Assembly: GCA_029876055.1 (NCBI GenBank)
Contig: CM056875.1
Span: forward strand, 7,837,001 to 7,901,000
Direction of reading: 5' to 3'
Source: Madurella fahalii
Lineage: Eukaryota > Ascomycota > Sordariomycetes > Sordariales
DNA: 64,000 nt
The notes below the pieces were generated by a model that searched no databases, had not been told where the DNA came from, and saw only the letters and a list, made by a program, of their open reading frames with translations. Below are positions 10,401 through 22,075 of this stretch, one piece after another. The translations under genes were made by a program, and so were the position numbers. Position 1 is the first letter of the stretch, and every line of letters begins with the position of its first letter.

Positions 10401-13390
10401 CTTGATTTTGACCTCTCCCGGACTGCGAACCACAGCTGGGATGCTTTGATTCATGCCGTACCTCGGCACTTCTTTGGGGAACATGGTGATAAAAGTCCCT
10501 CCCACTCCCCACGCGATGAGAGGTGCGCCTCGCCATCTCTGGAGGGGATCATGCTCTCGACCATCTGTGGGAGGAATCACGTTGAGGTTTAGAGAGAAAC
10601 CCCTCGGACGGGAGGAAGTCATAGACGGCGCGACTGGTGCTTGAACAGATGAGATGGCAGGTGCAGGATACGTTGTTGCGCTAGGGGAAGTAGGGTCATG
10701 TACCGATGACGGACGGGGAATCGAATCCGCAGGTTTTGCACCTCGGGCGCCATACAATGCTCCAGGAGACTGCGTCTGGGAGCGAGGAGGTGGGGCAAAG
10801 TCGTATGGTGGCGCAAGGGGACTGTGGCTGGACATGGTCCGTTTGGGGGGTGACAATAAAGCCTGCCCAGAAGAGGGCGGTAGCCGCGGCGGGGGTGTCT
10901 GTCTCGCTCCCTGTGGCGGAGGTGCATACTTCGATTCTGGTGGCGAGGTTGGCTGCGGTGGCATCGCCCGGCTGGGAGAGAACTGGGCCTGGGATGGAGC
11001 TTCTTCCTCCTCGACCTCCCTTGTCGGTGGGAGGGACGGTACTCTTTGGAGGCGCGGATCGTACAGGGAGCTGCTGCTCCGTCTCTCCGCCGAGCCACTT
11101 TCGGCAGGATTGTTCGGCGCATGAGTTCTTGACCTCTCGTGGGAAATTTCAAAGTGAGCCAAGGGACTGGAAGTACGGGGCTGGTGAGGCAAAACAGGAG
11201 GGCCCGGGACTGTGGGAGCCGGTGCGTATCCGCCGCTGGGCTGCCGTGATGCTGGGGCGGGAGAATACCGGCTCGACGCGGGGGCTGGGATAGGGCCATT
11301 GGCATGAGGCGCGCCAGGCGGCGCAGGAGAATAACGGGTCGAGGCTGCGGGAGGCGCCGCAGGCGCGAGTGCTGGATTGGTATTCAAAGCAGCGTAAGGG
11401 TTGACACGCGGCGGCGCTACCAGTTGAGGGATCCCCACCTCGGGGCCGCTTTGGGCCGGCAGTCCCGGAGGATGTGCCGGAGGGGCGGCTGATTGCGGCG
11501 GTCCGTAGGGGCTCGGCTGCGTCGGGGACGGCTGGCTTTTATGACTGGACCTAGATGCGGGCCGGGCCTTTGCGGTCATCGGAAGTTCTTCGAAAAAGCT
11601 CTGGTTGGTTTGCTTCTGCGTAGTCGGAGGTGCCTGCGCCGAGTGGCTGGACCCGGGACGAAACACACCAGGGGCAACGCTCGAAGGGGACGGATGAGAC
11701 TGCAAGCTCGCGCTCCTGGGTGGTGGCGGCACTGCAGAAGGCGGAACCGGTGCCGACATGTTCCTGGGCGGTTGTGCGGTCGCACGCTTCTTGGGTTTGA
11801 CAACTTCCATTGGGAGATCATAGGGCGACGTATATCCTCCCTTGGCCTTGTCTACGAAGCTCTGGGCCTTGGTCTTTTCCTGCGGCAGAGCCGGAGCCCC
11901 ATATCCGTACCTTGCGGGCGCCGGCGGCGCAGATGATGACACCGTGAAAGGGGTAGCGATAGGAGGCTGGGCTACTGCTGCTGGTCCGACTGCTGCTTGA
12001 TACGGGTTCGGTGGTGTGGGCGTTGCAGCCGAGGCAGTTGGTAGATATGGATTGGCCGATGGCGTGGTTCCAAACGACGTATGCTGGAGCGGCAAGTGCT
12101 GGCCGTTTACTGCCTGCGCGCCAGGCACTGGCGGATATCCAGGGGGAACGGTTGGCTCTTGCGGTTCAGGCTGTTCGGCTTCAGAATCATCGAGGAGGCC
12201 TTCATCATCGCTACCTAGGAACGCTGCCGGGTCCACCTCTTTCGACTCGGTCCCGTCGTCCGGCAGGAAATCTTCGCCGTCATCATCGGCGAACATTTCC
12301 TTCCATTTCTCATCCAGGTTCTCCCCATCAGCTCTTGGCTGATCTTGCGTGTGCTCAGTGTTCTCAGGGGGGGCTCCTGGGTCTCGGGCGGCTGCGGCGT
12401 CTCCCCTTCGGCTTCTGACTCCTCGGCGGTCTCCTCCAAAGGATGGAACCCGGAACCGGCGGAACCCATATTCAACCCATTCAGAACATCCATAGTAGAC
12501 TTTCGCTCCATCGTCGGCGGTTGAAAGTCGTGTTGCTGACTGGTGCTGGTGTCCCGAGCATTGCTAAAGAAATCGTCCTCTTCCCTGGCGGCTTCCTCTC
12601 CAAACAGGTCACCGCCCTCTCCGCTCGCGCTCTCTTGGAGGGGAACATGCTCTGCCGAGGATACTAGTGGCACCCCTTCATCAAAGCGTGCCTGCAGTTC
12701 GTCATCGGCGCTCCCATTAAAACCACCACTGATGTATTGCTGGGAGTCGTAGCCGTTTTCCTCGACCTGCCCGCTAGAGCTGCCTCGTCTTGTGCCGGAA
12801 GTGGCATCTAGGCTGCCCTCTTCCTGCTCGATCTCACGAAGCAATTCCTCAGCTTCATTGGAAGGCAGGGGCTGCTCCAGTTTGTGCGGTGCCTCTTGCT
12901 CAAGAGGAGAGGCAGTCGGGAAAGAGTTTGTCCGGGCGTTCTCGGGCAGGAACTTAAATGGATCGGTGCCGGTCCGGGGCAATTCCCACTCGGCATCGTC
13001 ATCGTCGTTCCAGCTCACCTCGTGAGAGACGGTGCGGGCGAAGGACATTCTGGTCTCGTGTTTAGCCGCCGTACTCGGCTCGGTCGGCCCGGCGGACTCG
13101 GCGGACTCGGCAGGACCGGGCTGCCTTGATTCCTCGGTACTCGCGGCAGGCGCATTGTTCGTGCCCTCCATCCAATTGTCGCCCGTCCCGTCGTCTGGAA
13201 ACCAAGAATCGAGCCCCGAGTCTTTGCTGTGCGCCTCCTCGGACTGTCCGCTAGCCGCGGTCGCGCCATCATCGGGTTCAACTTGCGCAGACCGAGGTGT
13301 CGAATCTTGTGGTCGGCTCTGGGGCGAGTCGGCGATCGAGTTTGGCATCAATGCAGGATGCCATGATGCGTTCGGCGCATCGGACTGCAT
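7443..13390 (-). CDS. sec16: SEC16, COPII coat assembly scaffold (two apparent one-base deletions)
   Basis: Exons 8117-13390 and 7443-8061, split by a 55-nt intron (GTAAGC...CAAG, GCTAAC branch site). With one base added at each of two G/C runs the product is 1,964 residues. Order: acidic, disordered N-terminus with DPFKFLPENARTNSF near 150; KWKEMFADDDGEDFLPDD near 360; a proline/serine-rich linker; the conserved central Sec13-binding ACE domain at about 965-1440 (PKEVPRYGMNQSIP, LLSGDCEKAIWTAVDQRLWG); another low-complexity linker with repeated SYxPxxY motifs; and the C-terminal signature KKGWGFTSWFGGG with YYDPELKRWVNK, ending SIDDLLGAAGPRRPG...RYVDVMSKS. SEC16 organises ER exit sites and recruits COPII coat proteins. 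Frame breaks lie at 12367-12373 (G7) and 7720-7732 (G5 and G6). Both need one extra base, so an assembly error is the simplest reading. Confidence 0.9.
7720..7732. other. Apparent frameshift site in SEC16 C-terminal region (G5/G6 runs)
   Basis: Upstream of here the SEC16 frame reads PPPPKAAPRSSSSSPAPPSP. Downstream, one frame over, it reads the conserved SIDDLLGAA tail. Adding one C on the coding strand gives APPPRPPRSVSVGGGLGP, a smooth join. Confidence 0.7.
8062..8116 (-). other. SEC16 intron (55 nt)
   Basis: GTAAGC donor, GCTAAC branch site and CAAG acceptor. Splicing joins RKAAEED to AKRAEASKQTKKGWGF. Confidence 0.85.
12367..12373. other. Apparent frameshift site in SEC16 N-terminal region (G7 run)
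   Basis: Coding-strand C7. One added base converts a frame that stops into PPPENTEHTQDQPRADGENL followed by the conserved KWKEMFADDD. Confidence 0.75.
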
Positions 13391-14480
13391 CGTGGATTAA
13401 TTAGGCGACGCGCAGGACCCCTGAGTGGCTCTCCGAGGCGCGACAATAAAGAATGGAAGTACTACGGGGACAGATGAGGGTTAGCAGCCCGGAGTTGAGC
13501 AAGCCAGGGAAGGTCGAAGAATGGCAAAAGCGCGTTGTCCGATCCCTGGCTGTCGGATCCAAAAGGGGCAAGGGTGAAAGTAAAAATTGCATACTTATAC
13601 AACACAAATGGTAGACAATGAAGAAACGTCTAGCAGCGAAGCATCTTCGCTCGAGGCTGGTGAATGCGGCCTGGACAACGACTCCTAATGCAATTCGCAA
13701 AGTTTGGCAAAGATGTGATGACGGACTCGGGGGCTTGAAGGGGCGTTGCGCGGCGCAGACGACAAAAGGGAAACGCTGTCCTCACTGCAATGCGCGAGCG
13801 CCGCAGGCCGGTACCGTTAACACTCGTGGGCTTATCGCCAGCTCTAGCTGTTAGTGAGGATTGCCTTTTGGCTTTGAAAATCGGCCTTAACGGCGGGGTC
13901 TCGCGGTACCTCTCTAGCAGATAAAGCCTGTTCAAGGGCCCGTCTGCAGCGTCATATGCTAATGCACGGTCGCATCGGCCAGAGTGGCCCCTGTCGGGTG
14001 CGGTTACCGACGACCCAGAGCAGACGGCAGTATGCAACAGTCGCAATCGGTTGGTTGTTGGCAACATTGGCACTCTCCAAACTTAGCTTCAAGTTCAAAA
14101 GAATCAAAACAAACCTCCCATGTGTGGCCGGCCTTTTGCCATGGTATTGCGTCTTTACAACCGTTGATCGAGTCGCACAAAAACGTCCTCACTTTTGCAT
14201 GGCGAGCATCCCACAGCCAAGCAACAGCCAGACGTCCCCGGCTCTTCTTTTGTCATGCGCGCGATTGCCTGGAGCAAAACACGAGAGAGAGTGGGCTAGG
14301 AAAGACGCAGGACGCAGGACGCGATCTCGGATGCACCCCAAACCAGGCCTGGAGAAGAAGAAGAAGAAGAAGAAGCCGTACTCGACCGACTGTACACGCT
14401 AAGAGACGCCTGACCGTCCGAAACGTCCCAAAAGCCAGCGCTTGGTGTCCGTGTTGTCCGACGGCTTCGGCCAATGCGGG
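13391..14480. other. Divergent promoter region of SEC16 and NEO1
   Basis: About 1.1 kb. It contains a GAA repeat of about seven units at 14356-14376. Short open frames here are not protein-like. No RNA gene was recognised. Confidence 0.5.
14356..14376. repeat. (GAA)n microsatellite upstream of NEO1
   Basis: Seven GAA units about 110 nt upstream of the NEO1 start codon, probably in the promoter or leader. Confidence 0.8.
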
Positions 14481-17400
14481 ATGCCTCCCTCAACACCATA
14501 TCACGTAGCCAAACCGCCAGACTCGCCGGTTGACGACTCGGATTCCGACTTGGAAATCGACCTCGAAGAGCTTGACCCACAAGCCGCGCCCCGTGCCGAT
14601 CAATCAAAGAGGAGGGGTCTCTTTGGGCAGACTCGTGACGACACCGCCGACGAACAACGAGCTCCGCGAATCGCTTTGCGCACGCTTCGCATGGGTGGGC
14701 TACGCCGTGCTGCCAAACGCAATGGATACGGCGAGCTGGGTCGCAGCCGAGACGCCGGCGACGAAGACGCCGAGGCACTGCTGCGGGACGGAAGTGCAAG
14801 CAATCCGCGCTACTCCGACGCCAGCGCCGCGGGCGAGGATGATGCACCGCTGCTCAGTGAGCACGGCGGCGGGTCGGGGAAGCGGCGGCGGTCGTACGGC
14901 AATGACAGCTCGCGCAGCCTAGGCCTGAGGCTTCCCAGTTTCATGTCGGCGACCCCCACGGACCGGGGCGATCATGACGATGAGCTGGAGAAAGAGGACG
15001 ACGATCCGTCGGCATCAAGACTCGTGGCCGTCGGCTCGTCGCAGTCAACACGCTTCCCGCCGAACATCATCTCCAATGCTAAGTACACAGCCTGGAGCTT
15101 CCTCCCCGTCACGCTATACAACGAGTTTTCCTTCTTCTTCAACATGTACTTCCTCTTAGTAGCCCTCTCCCAGGCGATCCCGCAACTACGGATTGGCTAC
15201 CTCTCGACGTACATTGCTCCGCTAGCATTCGTGCTAGTCATTACGCTAGGGAAGGAGGCTTATGATGATATCGAGAGGCGGAGGCGAGACAACGAGGCTA
15301 ACTCGGAGGAGTACACGGTGCTGCAGTTTGAAGAAGCCGGAAAGGGGAGAGGGGGTGTACGGCCGAAGAAGAAAATGAAGTCATCTCATGCACGAAAAGG
15401 CTCCAAGCGTTATGTGCCGGAACGTGATAGGCTATCCGATATACAAGAGGAAGAGGAACAGGCCGAGGGGGATGGTCTTCGGAAGACCCCATCATGGCAT
15501 GTCTCGGAAACCAGCAAGAAGTCGCGCGACCTCAGAGTTGGGGACGTTCTGAAACTCAGCAAGGGCCATCGTGTGCCCGCCGACGTCATTATTCTAAAGT
15601 GTCTGTCAAACGATCAGGTTGCTCAGAAGCATGAGGAGGTGGCGCCGAAAGAGGAGACATTACTTCTTGACCATGAGTCCGGGGAGGGCAGCTCGGAAGG
15701 CGCCAGAGGTGGCAAAGATGACGCCGAAGAAGCCGCTGAGGGAAGCTCAAACGGGGAGACGTTCATCAGAACAGACCAGCTCGACGGCGAGACTGACTGG
15801 AAACTGCGGCTGGCATCTCCGCTGTCACAGAACCTCGCCACCAACGAGCTCGTCCGCCTCCGAGTCACTGGCGGCAAACCGGACAGGAAGGTAAACGAGT
15901 TCGTTGGCACCCTGGAGCTATTGCCCTCTAGAGAGGAGGCCATGACTTCGACTGCCTATTCCCAAGCCGACGGTGGTCCCTCGACGGCGGCGCCCCTCTC
16001 CATTGATAACACCGCATGGGCAAATACCGTCATTGCATCGCACGCCACAACCCTGGCTGTGATTATCTACACAGGCCCTCAGACACGCTCGGCCTTGTCC
16101 ACCTCGCCGTCTCGTTCAAAGACCGGGCTGTTGGAGTACGAGATCAATTCACTAACCAAAATTCTTTGCTTCCTCACACTCGCTCTCTCCATCATCCTCG
16201 TTGCTCTTGAGGGATTTGGCAGTACCAAGGGCAGCATCTGGTACGTCAAGATCATGAGGTTCCTGGTCTTGTTCTCGACCATTGTGCCCATCAGCCTGAG
16301 GGTCAACCTGGACCTGGGGAAAAGCGTCTATTCCTGGTTTATCCAGAGAGATCCGGGCATTCCCGGCGCGGTTGTGCGGACCAGCACCATCCCTGAGGAC
16401 CTGGGGCGGATAGAATACTTGCTCAGCGACAAAACCGGGACCTTGACTCAGAACGAGATGGAGATGAAGAAGATCCATGTCGGCACCGTGTCGTACGCCA
16501 ACGACGCAATGGACGAAGTCTCGACCTATGTGCGGCAAGGCTTTCACCTAATCCCTTCAGTCGATGGCTCGCGGAACCTTGCTCTCACCACTCCATCGTC
16601 AGCACACTCATCAGCAGCAAACGTCGGGGCGACGAGGACACGCCGAGAAATTGGGTCTCGTGTTCGCGACGTTGTCCTTGCGCTGGCGTTGTGTCACAAC
16701 GTGACGCCGACCACGGAAGAGGAGGACGGCCGGATGGTAAACTCGTATCAAGCCAGCTCGCCCGACGAGATTGCCATTGTGCGGTGGACCGAGTCGGTCG
16801 GACTACGTCTGGCATATCGCGACCGCAAAGGGATGACGCTCGAGTCTCCTGAAACGGGCCGGCCAGTGGTCAAGGTCCGCATCCTAGACATTTTCCCTTT
16901 TACCTCTGAAGGCAAGCGCATGGGCATCATTGTGCAGTTCTTCGAGAAGCTGCAGCCGGGCGTCCCCGGTCTCGGCACCGGCGAGATCTGGTTCTACCAG
17001 AAAGGCGCAGACACAGTGATGGGCTCCATCGTCGCGGCGAACGATTGGCTGGACGAAGAGACTGCGAATATGGCTCGCGAGGGGCTCCGGACGCTCGTTG
17101 TTGGCAGGAAGCGCCTGTCGACGGCCGAGTACGAAGAGTTCTCAGCCAAGTATCAGGAGGCGTCCCTAGCGATCAGCGGGCGCGAGGCCGGGATGCAGGC
17201 TGTCGTGTCCCGGTATCTCGAGCACGACCTGGAACTTCTCGGCGTCACAGGTGTGGAGGACAAGCTGCAGAAAGACGTCAAGCCGTCACTCGAACTCCTC
17301 CGCAACGCCGGCATCAAGATATGGATGCTGACGGGCGACAAGGTCGAGACTGCGCGCTGCGTAGCGGTCAGCTCCAAGCTGGTCGCCAGGGGACAGTACA

Positions 17401-18592
17401 TCCACACGATTGCCAAACTCCGGCGGAAAGACGCCGCGCAGGAGAACCTCGACGTGCTCCGGAGCAAGACCGACTCGTGCCTGCTGATCGACGGCGAAAG
17501 TCTCAGCATGTATCTAACGCATTACAGGACCGAGTTCATCTCGGTCGCCGTCCTTCTCCCGGCCGTAGTGGCCTGCCGGTGCTCGCCTACGCAGAAAGCC
17601 GAGGTGGCCAAGCTCATCAAGGAGTACACCAAGAAGCGCGTGTGCTGCATCGGTGACGGCGGCAACGATGTCTCCATGATCCAGGCGGCCGATGTAGGCG
17701 TGGGTATCGTGGGCAAGGAGGGCCGCCAGGCCAGCCTCGCGGCCGATTTTTCCATCGAGCAGTTCCACCATCTCACCAAGCTTCTCGTCTGGCACGGCCG
17801 GAACAGCTACAAGCGCAGCGCGAAGCTGGCCCAGTTTGTCATCCACCGTGGCTTGATCATCGCCGTATGCCAGACCATGTATAGTATTGCCCTCGAGTTT
17901 GAGCCGGAGGGCCTTTATAAGGTTTGTCACCACCCATCATTAGCCGTCCGCTAAATGTCGGTGTTGTGTTGGATGGCGCTAATCACTGGACTGTAGGACT
18001 GGCTCATGGTCGGCTACGCAACTGTCTACACGGCCGCCCCGGTCCTGTCGCTCGTCCTGGACAAGGACGTGGACGAGAATCTGACTAATCTGTACCCGGA
18101 GCTGTACAAGGAACTGACGTCTGGCCGCTCGCTCTCGTACCGCACCTTTTTTGTATGGGTATTTGTCTCCATCTACCAGGGCTGCCTGATCCAAGGGCTG
18201 TCGCAGGTGCTGACCGAGGTCGATGGACCCCGGATGGTGGCCGTCAGCTACACGGTGCTGGTGCTCAACGAGCTGCTTATGGTTGCGATCGAGATCACGA
18301 CGTGGCACTGGGTCATGGTAGTCTCGATTATGGGGACTTTCTTGATGTTTGTGGGGTCAATACCATTTTTGGGACGGTATTTCGAATTGGGATTCTTGCT
18401 GACATGGTGAGTACATGCCCTTAGAGGAGGCCTTTAGAGATTGTGTGAGAGATGGTAACTGACCGTGTATTTAGGGGATTCTACTGGCGTGTCGCTGCCA
18501 TCGGGGCCATGTCCCTGATTCCGGTATATGCGGCCAAGGTTATTCAGAGGACGATGAAGCCGCCTTCGTACCGGAAGGTTCAAGGGATCTGA
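14481..18592 (+). CDS. neo1: NEO1-type P4-ATPase (phospholipid flippase)
   Basis: Exons 14481-17921, 17997-18406 and 18475-18592, 1,322 residues. Introns are GTTTGT...TGTAG (75 nt) and GTGAGT...TTTAG (68 nt). The ATG at 14481 begins MPPSTPYHVAKPPDSP; no ATG is available further upstream. A 190-residue acidic cytosolic tail precedes the core. Motifs: TDQLDGETDWKLR of the actuator domain, PISLRVNLD in the membrane, the phosphorylated Asp at residue 650 in SDKTGTLTQNE, IWMLTGDKVETA, and GDGGNDVSMIQAADVGVGI. The DQLDGETDWKLR form and lack of a long C-tail point to the Neo1/ATP9 class, which acts at Golgi and endosomes without a Cdc50 partner and moves phosphatidylethanolamine and phosphatidylserine to the cytosolic leaflet. 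Two charged insertions flank the actuator domain. Confidence 0.93.
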
Positions 18593-18821
18593 GTGTTTGG
18601 GCGGCGCTAGAAGCACGCATGGGACGGCGTTGGTAGATACTGCATTGCAATTTAAGCACTTGGATTTGTTTCTGCATGCCCTCTCTTGGCTCGCCCACGT
18701 GGTTCATGTCTCGTTATGGGGTCAACGAGCATTTTGATATCTTCCCGTCTATATCTATACCCTTGTGACCATGTTCTTTCTGTTTTACAATTAGAATACA
18801 ACTCCCCTGCGTCCATTGATT

Positions 18822-20210
18822 TCACGTCTTCAGAACAAGCCAATCCTCCGCGAGTCTCGGGTATTTTCTCCAGAGTTCGCCGATAATGCCCTTGACCTCA
18901 CCCTGTGACTCTTTCCGAGTGGCCCAAAGTTTGGAGCCAGCGTATTTCGTTACGAAGCCGTCCGGACCAGAAACTATGAGCAGGCTCTTACCGTTCGCGA
19001 CGCGGTTACCATCGGCATCCCTGCACAGGCACACCCAGTCGTCAACGACAGCGGGAGGGTCTTCGTCGGAAGAGACCATCACCCTCGTGGCTGAATGATA
19101 GTTGCAGCTGTCTGAGTTGAGGGCGAGCGCGGGCCGTGAAAGCGGGATAGTGCTGTCGTCGTTCTTGTTCGACCACGACCACCAATTCCGCTCAGCCCCG
19201 TCCGATGCGACTACGCCCGTCGCCCGGGCGATAGCCCCATGATCAATGAATGACCATTCCTCGTCCACCATGCAGGTGTACTTAAACCGTCCCCCGTACC
19301 TAACGCGCATCTCCTCCAGCATCGCCACCACCACCCCCTTCTCCGCGCCTGTGTCATCACCACAGCCAAGACAGTCCTCCCTCCTCCGATTAGCCCATAT
19401 AACCTCCATCTCCACAGGCCTTCCCTCGCCCAAAACCACCCTCGCAGCCTGCAGCGCAGGCGCAATCCCGGTCCCGCCGGCCAGGAACACCACCTTCCTG
19501 CCCACTCCCCGATGCCCCTCGCCGCTCCCGTCCCCGTCTCCATTATGCTGCGCCTGTACCCCCACCCTCGAGCGCAAATCAAACCCCCGTCTCGGGCCCC
19601 TAATCTCCACCTCGTCCCCCTCCCTCAGCCGGGAGAGATACCCCGACACCTCCCCACCGTCCATCCTCCGAATCAAGAACCGCAACACCCCCTTCGCTTG
19701 ATCATCGGCCCCCTCCAGCGGGGGAAGCGGGGTGTACTCCCGCGAGACCTGCAGCTGCGGCTGCTTGATCTCGACCGACCACAGGCCGTGATACCAGGCC
19801 TGGCGGATCACCTCGGCATTGCCGGACGGGGAAGAAGAAGGGGCGACGGTGAGGATGAATGCTGTCGGGGAGACTTGCTCGCGGGAGACGATTGTGAAGG
19901 GGGTGAAGGTTGTGGGGTTGAGGGTGGTTTGTTTTGGGGAGGAGAGGAGAAAAGGGAGGGCGATCAGTAAGAGGAGAGCGAGTCGTTTCTTTCTTCGTCG
20001 CGGTTGCTTGGGTGGCTCATTGTCGGATCGAATGGAGAAGCTGCGGGCTAATGATGTGTGAACAGGACGGTGGTGGTGCTGGAGGGCTGCTCGGAGTGAG
20101 ACGGCAGGCGATGTATATTTCGGTGATCGGCCCGCTGTGATGAAAGAGCGGGCTTGTGTTGCTGCGTTCTGAGAGGAACGAGCATAGAATTGAATGAGAT
20201 TTCGCGTCAT
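18822..20210 (-). CDS. CYC2: CYC2-like mitochondrial FAD-dependent reductase (cytochrome c maturation)
   Basis: Single exon, 462 residues. The ATG at 20210 begins MTRNLIQFYARSSQNAATQ, a typical mitochondrial presequence; no ATG lies upstream in frame. A basic cluster followed by a hydrophobic span (RRRKKRLALLLLIALPFLL, near 75-95) is the likely inner-membrane anchor. The reductase fold has the FAD motif SREYTPLPP, the nucleotide-binding GGTGIAPALQAARVVLG, IWANRRREDCLG and the late SGPDGFVTKYAG. This is the ferredoxin-NADP reductase layout of Cyc2, which in yeast supports covalent heme attachment to cytochrome c at the inner membrane. A general NADH-cytochrome b5 reductase is less likely given the anchor and the divergent C-terminus (GEVKGIIGELWRKYP). 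Confidence 0.78.
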   Translation of the reverse strand: MTRNLIQFYARSSQNAATQARSFITAGRSPKYTSPAVSLRAALQHHHRPVHTSLARSFSIRSDNEPPKQPRRRKKRLALLLLIALPFLLSSPKQTTLNPTTFTPFTIVSREQVSPTAFILTVAPSSSPSGNAEVIRQAWYHGLWSVEIKQPQLQVSREYTPLPPLEGADDQAKGVLRFLIRRMDGGEVSGYLSRLREGDEVEIRGPRRGFDLRSRVGVQAQHNGDGDGSGEGHRGVGRKVVFLAGGTGIAPALQAARVVLGEGRPVEMEVIWANRRREDCLGCGDDTGAEKGVVVAMLEEMRVRYGGRFKYTCMVDEEWSFIDHGAIARATGVVASDGAERNWWSWSNKNDDSTIPLSRPALALNSDSCNYHSATRVMVSSDEDPPAVVDDWVCLCRDADGNRVANGKSLLIVSGPDGFVTKYAGSKLWATRKESQGEVKGIIGELWRKYPRLAEDWLVLKT

Positions 20211-20491
20211 ATTGGAAGATTCATTGCTTAGATTACGGTGGATTTCTCTGCCCGTTAGCGACTGTACTTGAAGCAATATGATGAGAAAAGAGGAAAGTGA
20301 GAGAAGAACTTTGGTTGAGAATTGTGATGCCGTATAAACGCATAGTATGTAACTAAACGAATATCAACCCCGTCAATGGCAGTAGATGTTTACTCAACTT
20401 CACTTTTTAGCGATATAACCGAGTTGGGTATCATGCTGCGACTGCCTGACTTCTAATGGCTCAAAACAAAACCCATATTTACTGTGCCCGT

Positions 20492-21613
20492 CTATAACCT
20501 CAGAATTTCGCCATCCTGCTTGATGCCTCCCCGAAACAGCTCCTCAATAACTCTCCCCTTCAGTATTGTCTCCCCCACAATCCCCTCGATATGCCGCGGC
20601 TCAACTCTCCCATACCAAATCCCATGTCCGGCCAGAGGATGCCTCTCACCGTCCTTGGTCCCCAATCCCGGAGGCAAATAAATAATCACATTCCCCGCGA
20701 ACTTGTGCCCTCCAATATGGCTAATCAACCCGACGCGGGCGTAAGGGTATCCGGCCTCCCCTCCTTTCTCCCCTTCCACAGCCGGCACCTCATCCCCTTC
20801 TACCTCCACAGCACCCTTCAACACCTCGAACCCCCGCTCAGGCAACCTCTTCTCAAACTCCCCCCGCAATAGCGGCCCATACGTACCGCACCGCTGATCC
20901 CTGCCGCCGTGCCCACATATTAGCACCACCACCTCACTCACATCCTTCACCCCCCAGAGAAGATTCTGATACGCCGGCTTGCGGAGCAACCTGTCCCGGT
21001 GGATGGGCGACAACCCATCGTGCATGGGATGCAGCTTCTCGGGGAGGAGATAGCCTTTGACGAGCGCCTCGACGCTGTCGAACGAGACGCGGGGCAGGTA
21101 GGGGATGTATTTGAATTGCGGGAGAATATAGGCCGAGGTGGTCTGGAGCTCGGGGCGCTGCTTCGGGCTTGGGGAGGAGGGGAAGGAGGAGTTGAGGACT
21201 GAGATGTTGTGGAAGGGCTGACGGCAGAAGTCATATCGTCAGCAACTGTCGGGATGCTGCGACAGTGGAGCGAGGCTTACATCGCTAAACTTGCCGCCGC
21301 GACCAACCAGCTCGCGCAGGTCGGCAGCAAGGTTGTCACCGCCATTGTCCTCCTCGATGCGGCTCGGCCAGTCATCCTTGCCCGTGCAGACCAGGACGTG
21401 CTGCGCGTAGTTGGAGATCAGGCCGTTGATGGGCGCTTTATGATCGATTTCAAAACCCGGCGGCATCTCGGGAGTCGGCGCGCATGGGCATGTTGGCGAC
21501 GGGCAGGTGGGGGTTGTGGGAAACGGGGGGCCCTTGGTCGCCAGCGCCCTTCGTTGCGCGGCGAAGGCAGATCTAGTCCACGTTCGCGCCGCTAATAGCC
21601 TGTGTATTGTCAT
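20492..21613 (-). CDS. AIM32: AIM32-like mitochondrial thioredoxin-like ferredoxin protein
   Basis: Exons 21281-21613 and 20492-21217, 352 residues, split by a 63-nt intron (GTAAGC...GTCAG, GCTGAC branch site). The spliced join reads GRGGKFSD-PFHNISVLNSSF, as expected for the family. The ATG at 21613 starts MTIHRLLAARTWTRSAFAAQ, a mitochondrial leader. Core motifs are VLVCTGKDDWPSRIEED, then CGHGGRDQRCGTYGPLL and HIGGHKFAGNVIIYLP, the sucrase/ferredoxin-like domain (PF06999) whose Cys and His residues bind a 2Fe-2S cluster in Aim32. The yeast protein is a mitochondrial redox protein linked to intermembrane-space quality control. It is preceded tail-to-head by CYC2 and divergent from MTQ1, both mitochondrial as well. 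Confidence 0.88.
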
Positions 21614-22075
21614 GGTGGCCGCGAGTGTATTGCAGGTCTTGATTGGCAAGACCCGAGTATCCGGTGGCGTGGCATGGTGTGGCGGCTTTGGGGTTGCCGG
21701 AATCTTGGAACCGGACCGGGATGTCGGCGATTGACGTTGATTAACGGCGCTACGTCCGAGTTAGGTCCGACATGCAACAATTGAGTAATCGGGATGTATC
21801 TGGATAAGCCAATATCTTCTTTTTGTTGACCTGACCATGCTGCAACTGAACGAGACAAAGTTACAAACCACTCTTTGAATACTGACTGGAGGAAAGCACA
21901 TCCTAATCATTGTAAGGTTGATAATATGAAAGTCAGGGTGGCCATAGAAAACGCCAACCGATAATTCCACGTTTGTGACTCCTACATCCATTATTGTGCT
22001 ATCCCCTTGACATCGTAGAACAACACGCGCTGATGTTCCCGGTAGGTGTCACTTGAATCCGGAAAGCAGGCCATT
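21614..22075. other. Divergent promoter region of AIM32 and MTQ1
   Basis: About 460 bp, lower in GC between 21780 and 22000. No other gene was recognised. Confidence 0.5.

Noticed and set aside
13956..14508. Overlapping plus-strand frames before NEO1
   Set aside because: Low similarity to proteins; they lie in a promoter and are probably chance.
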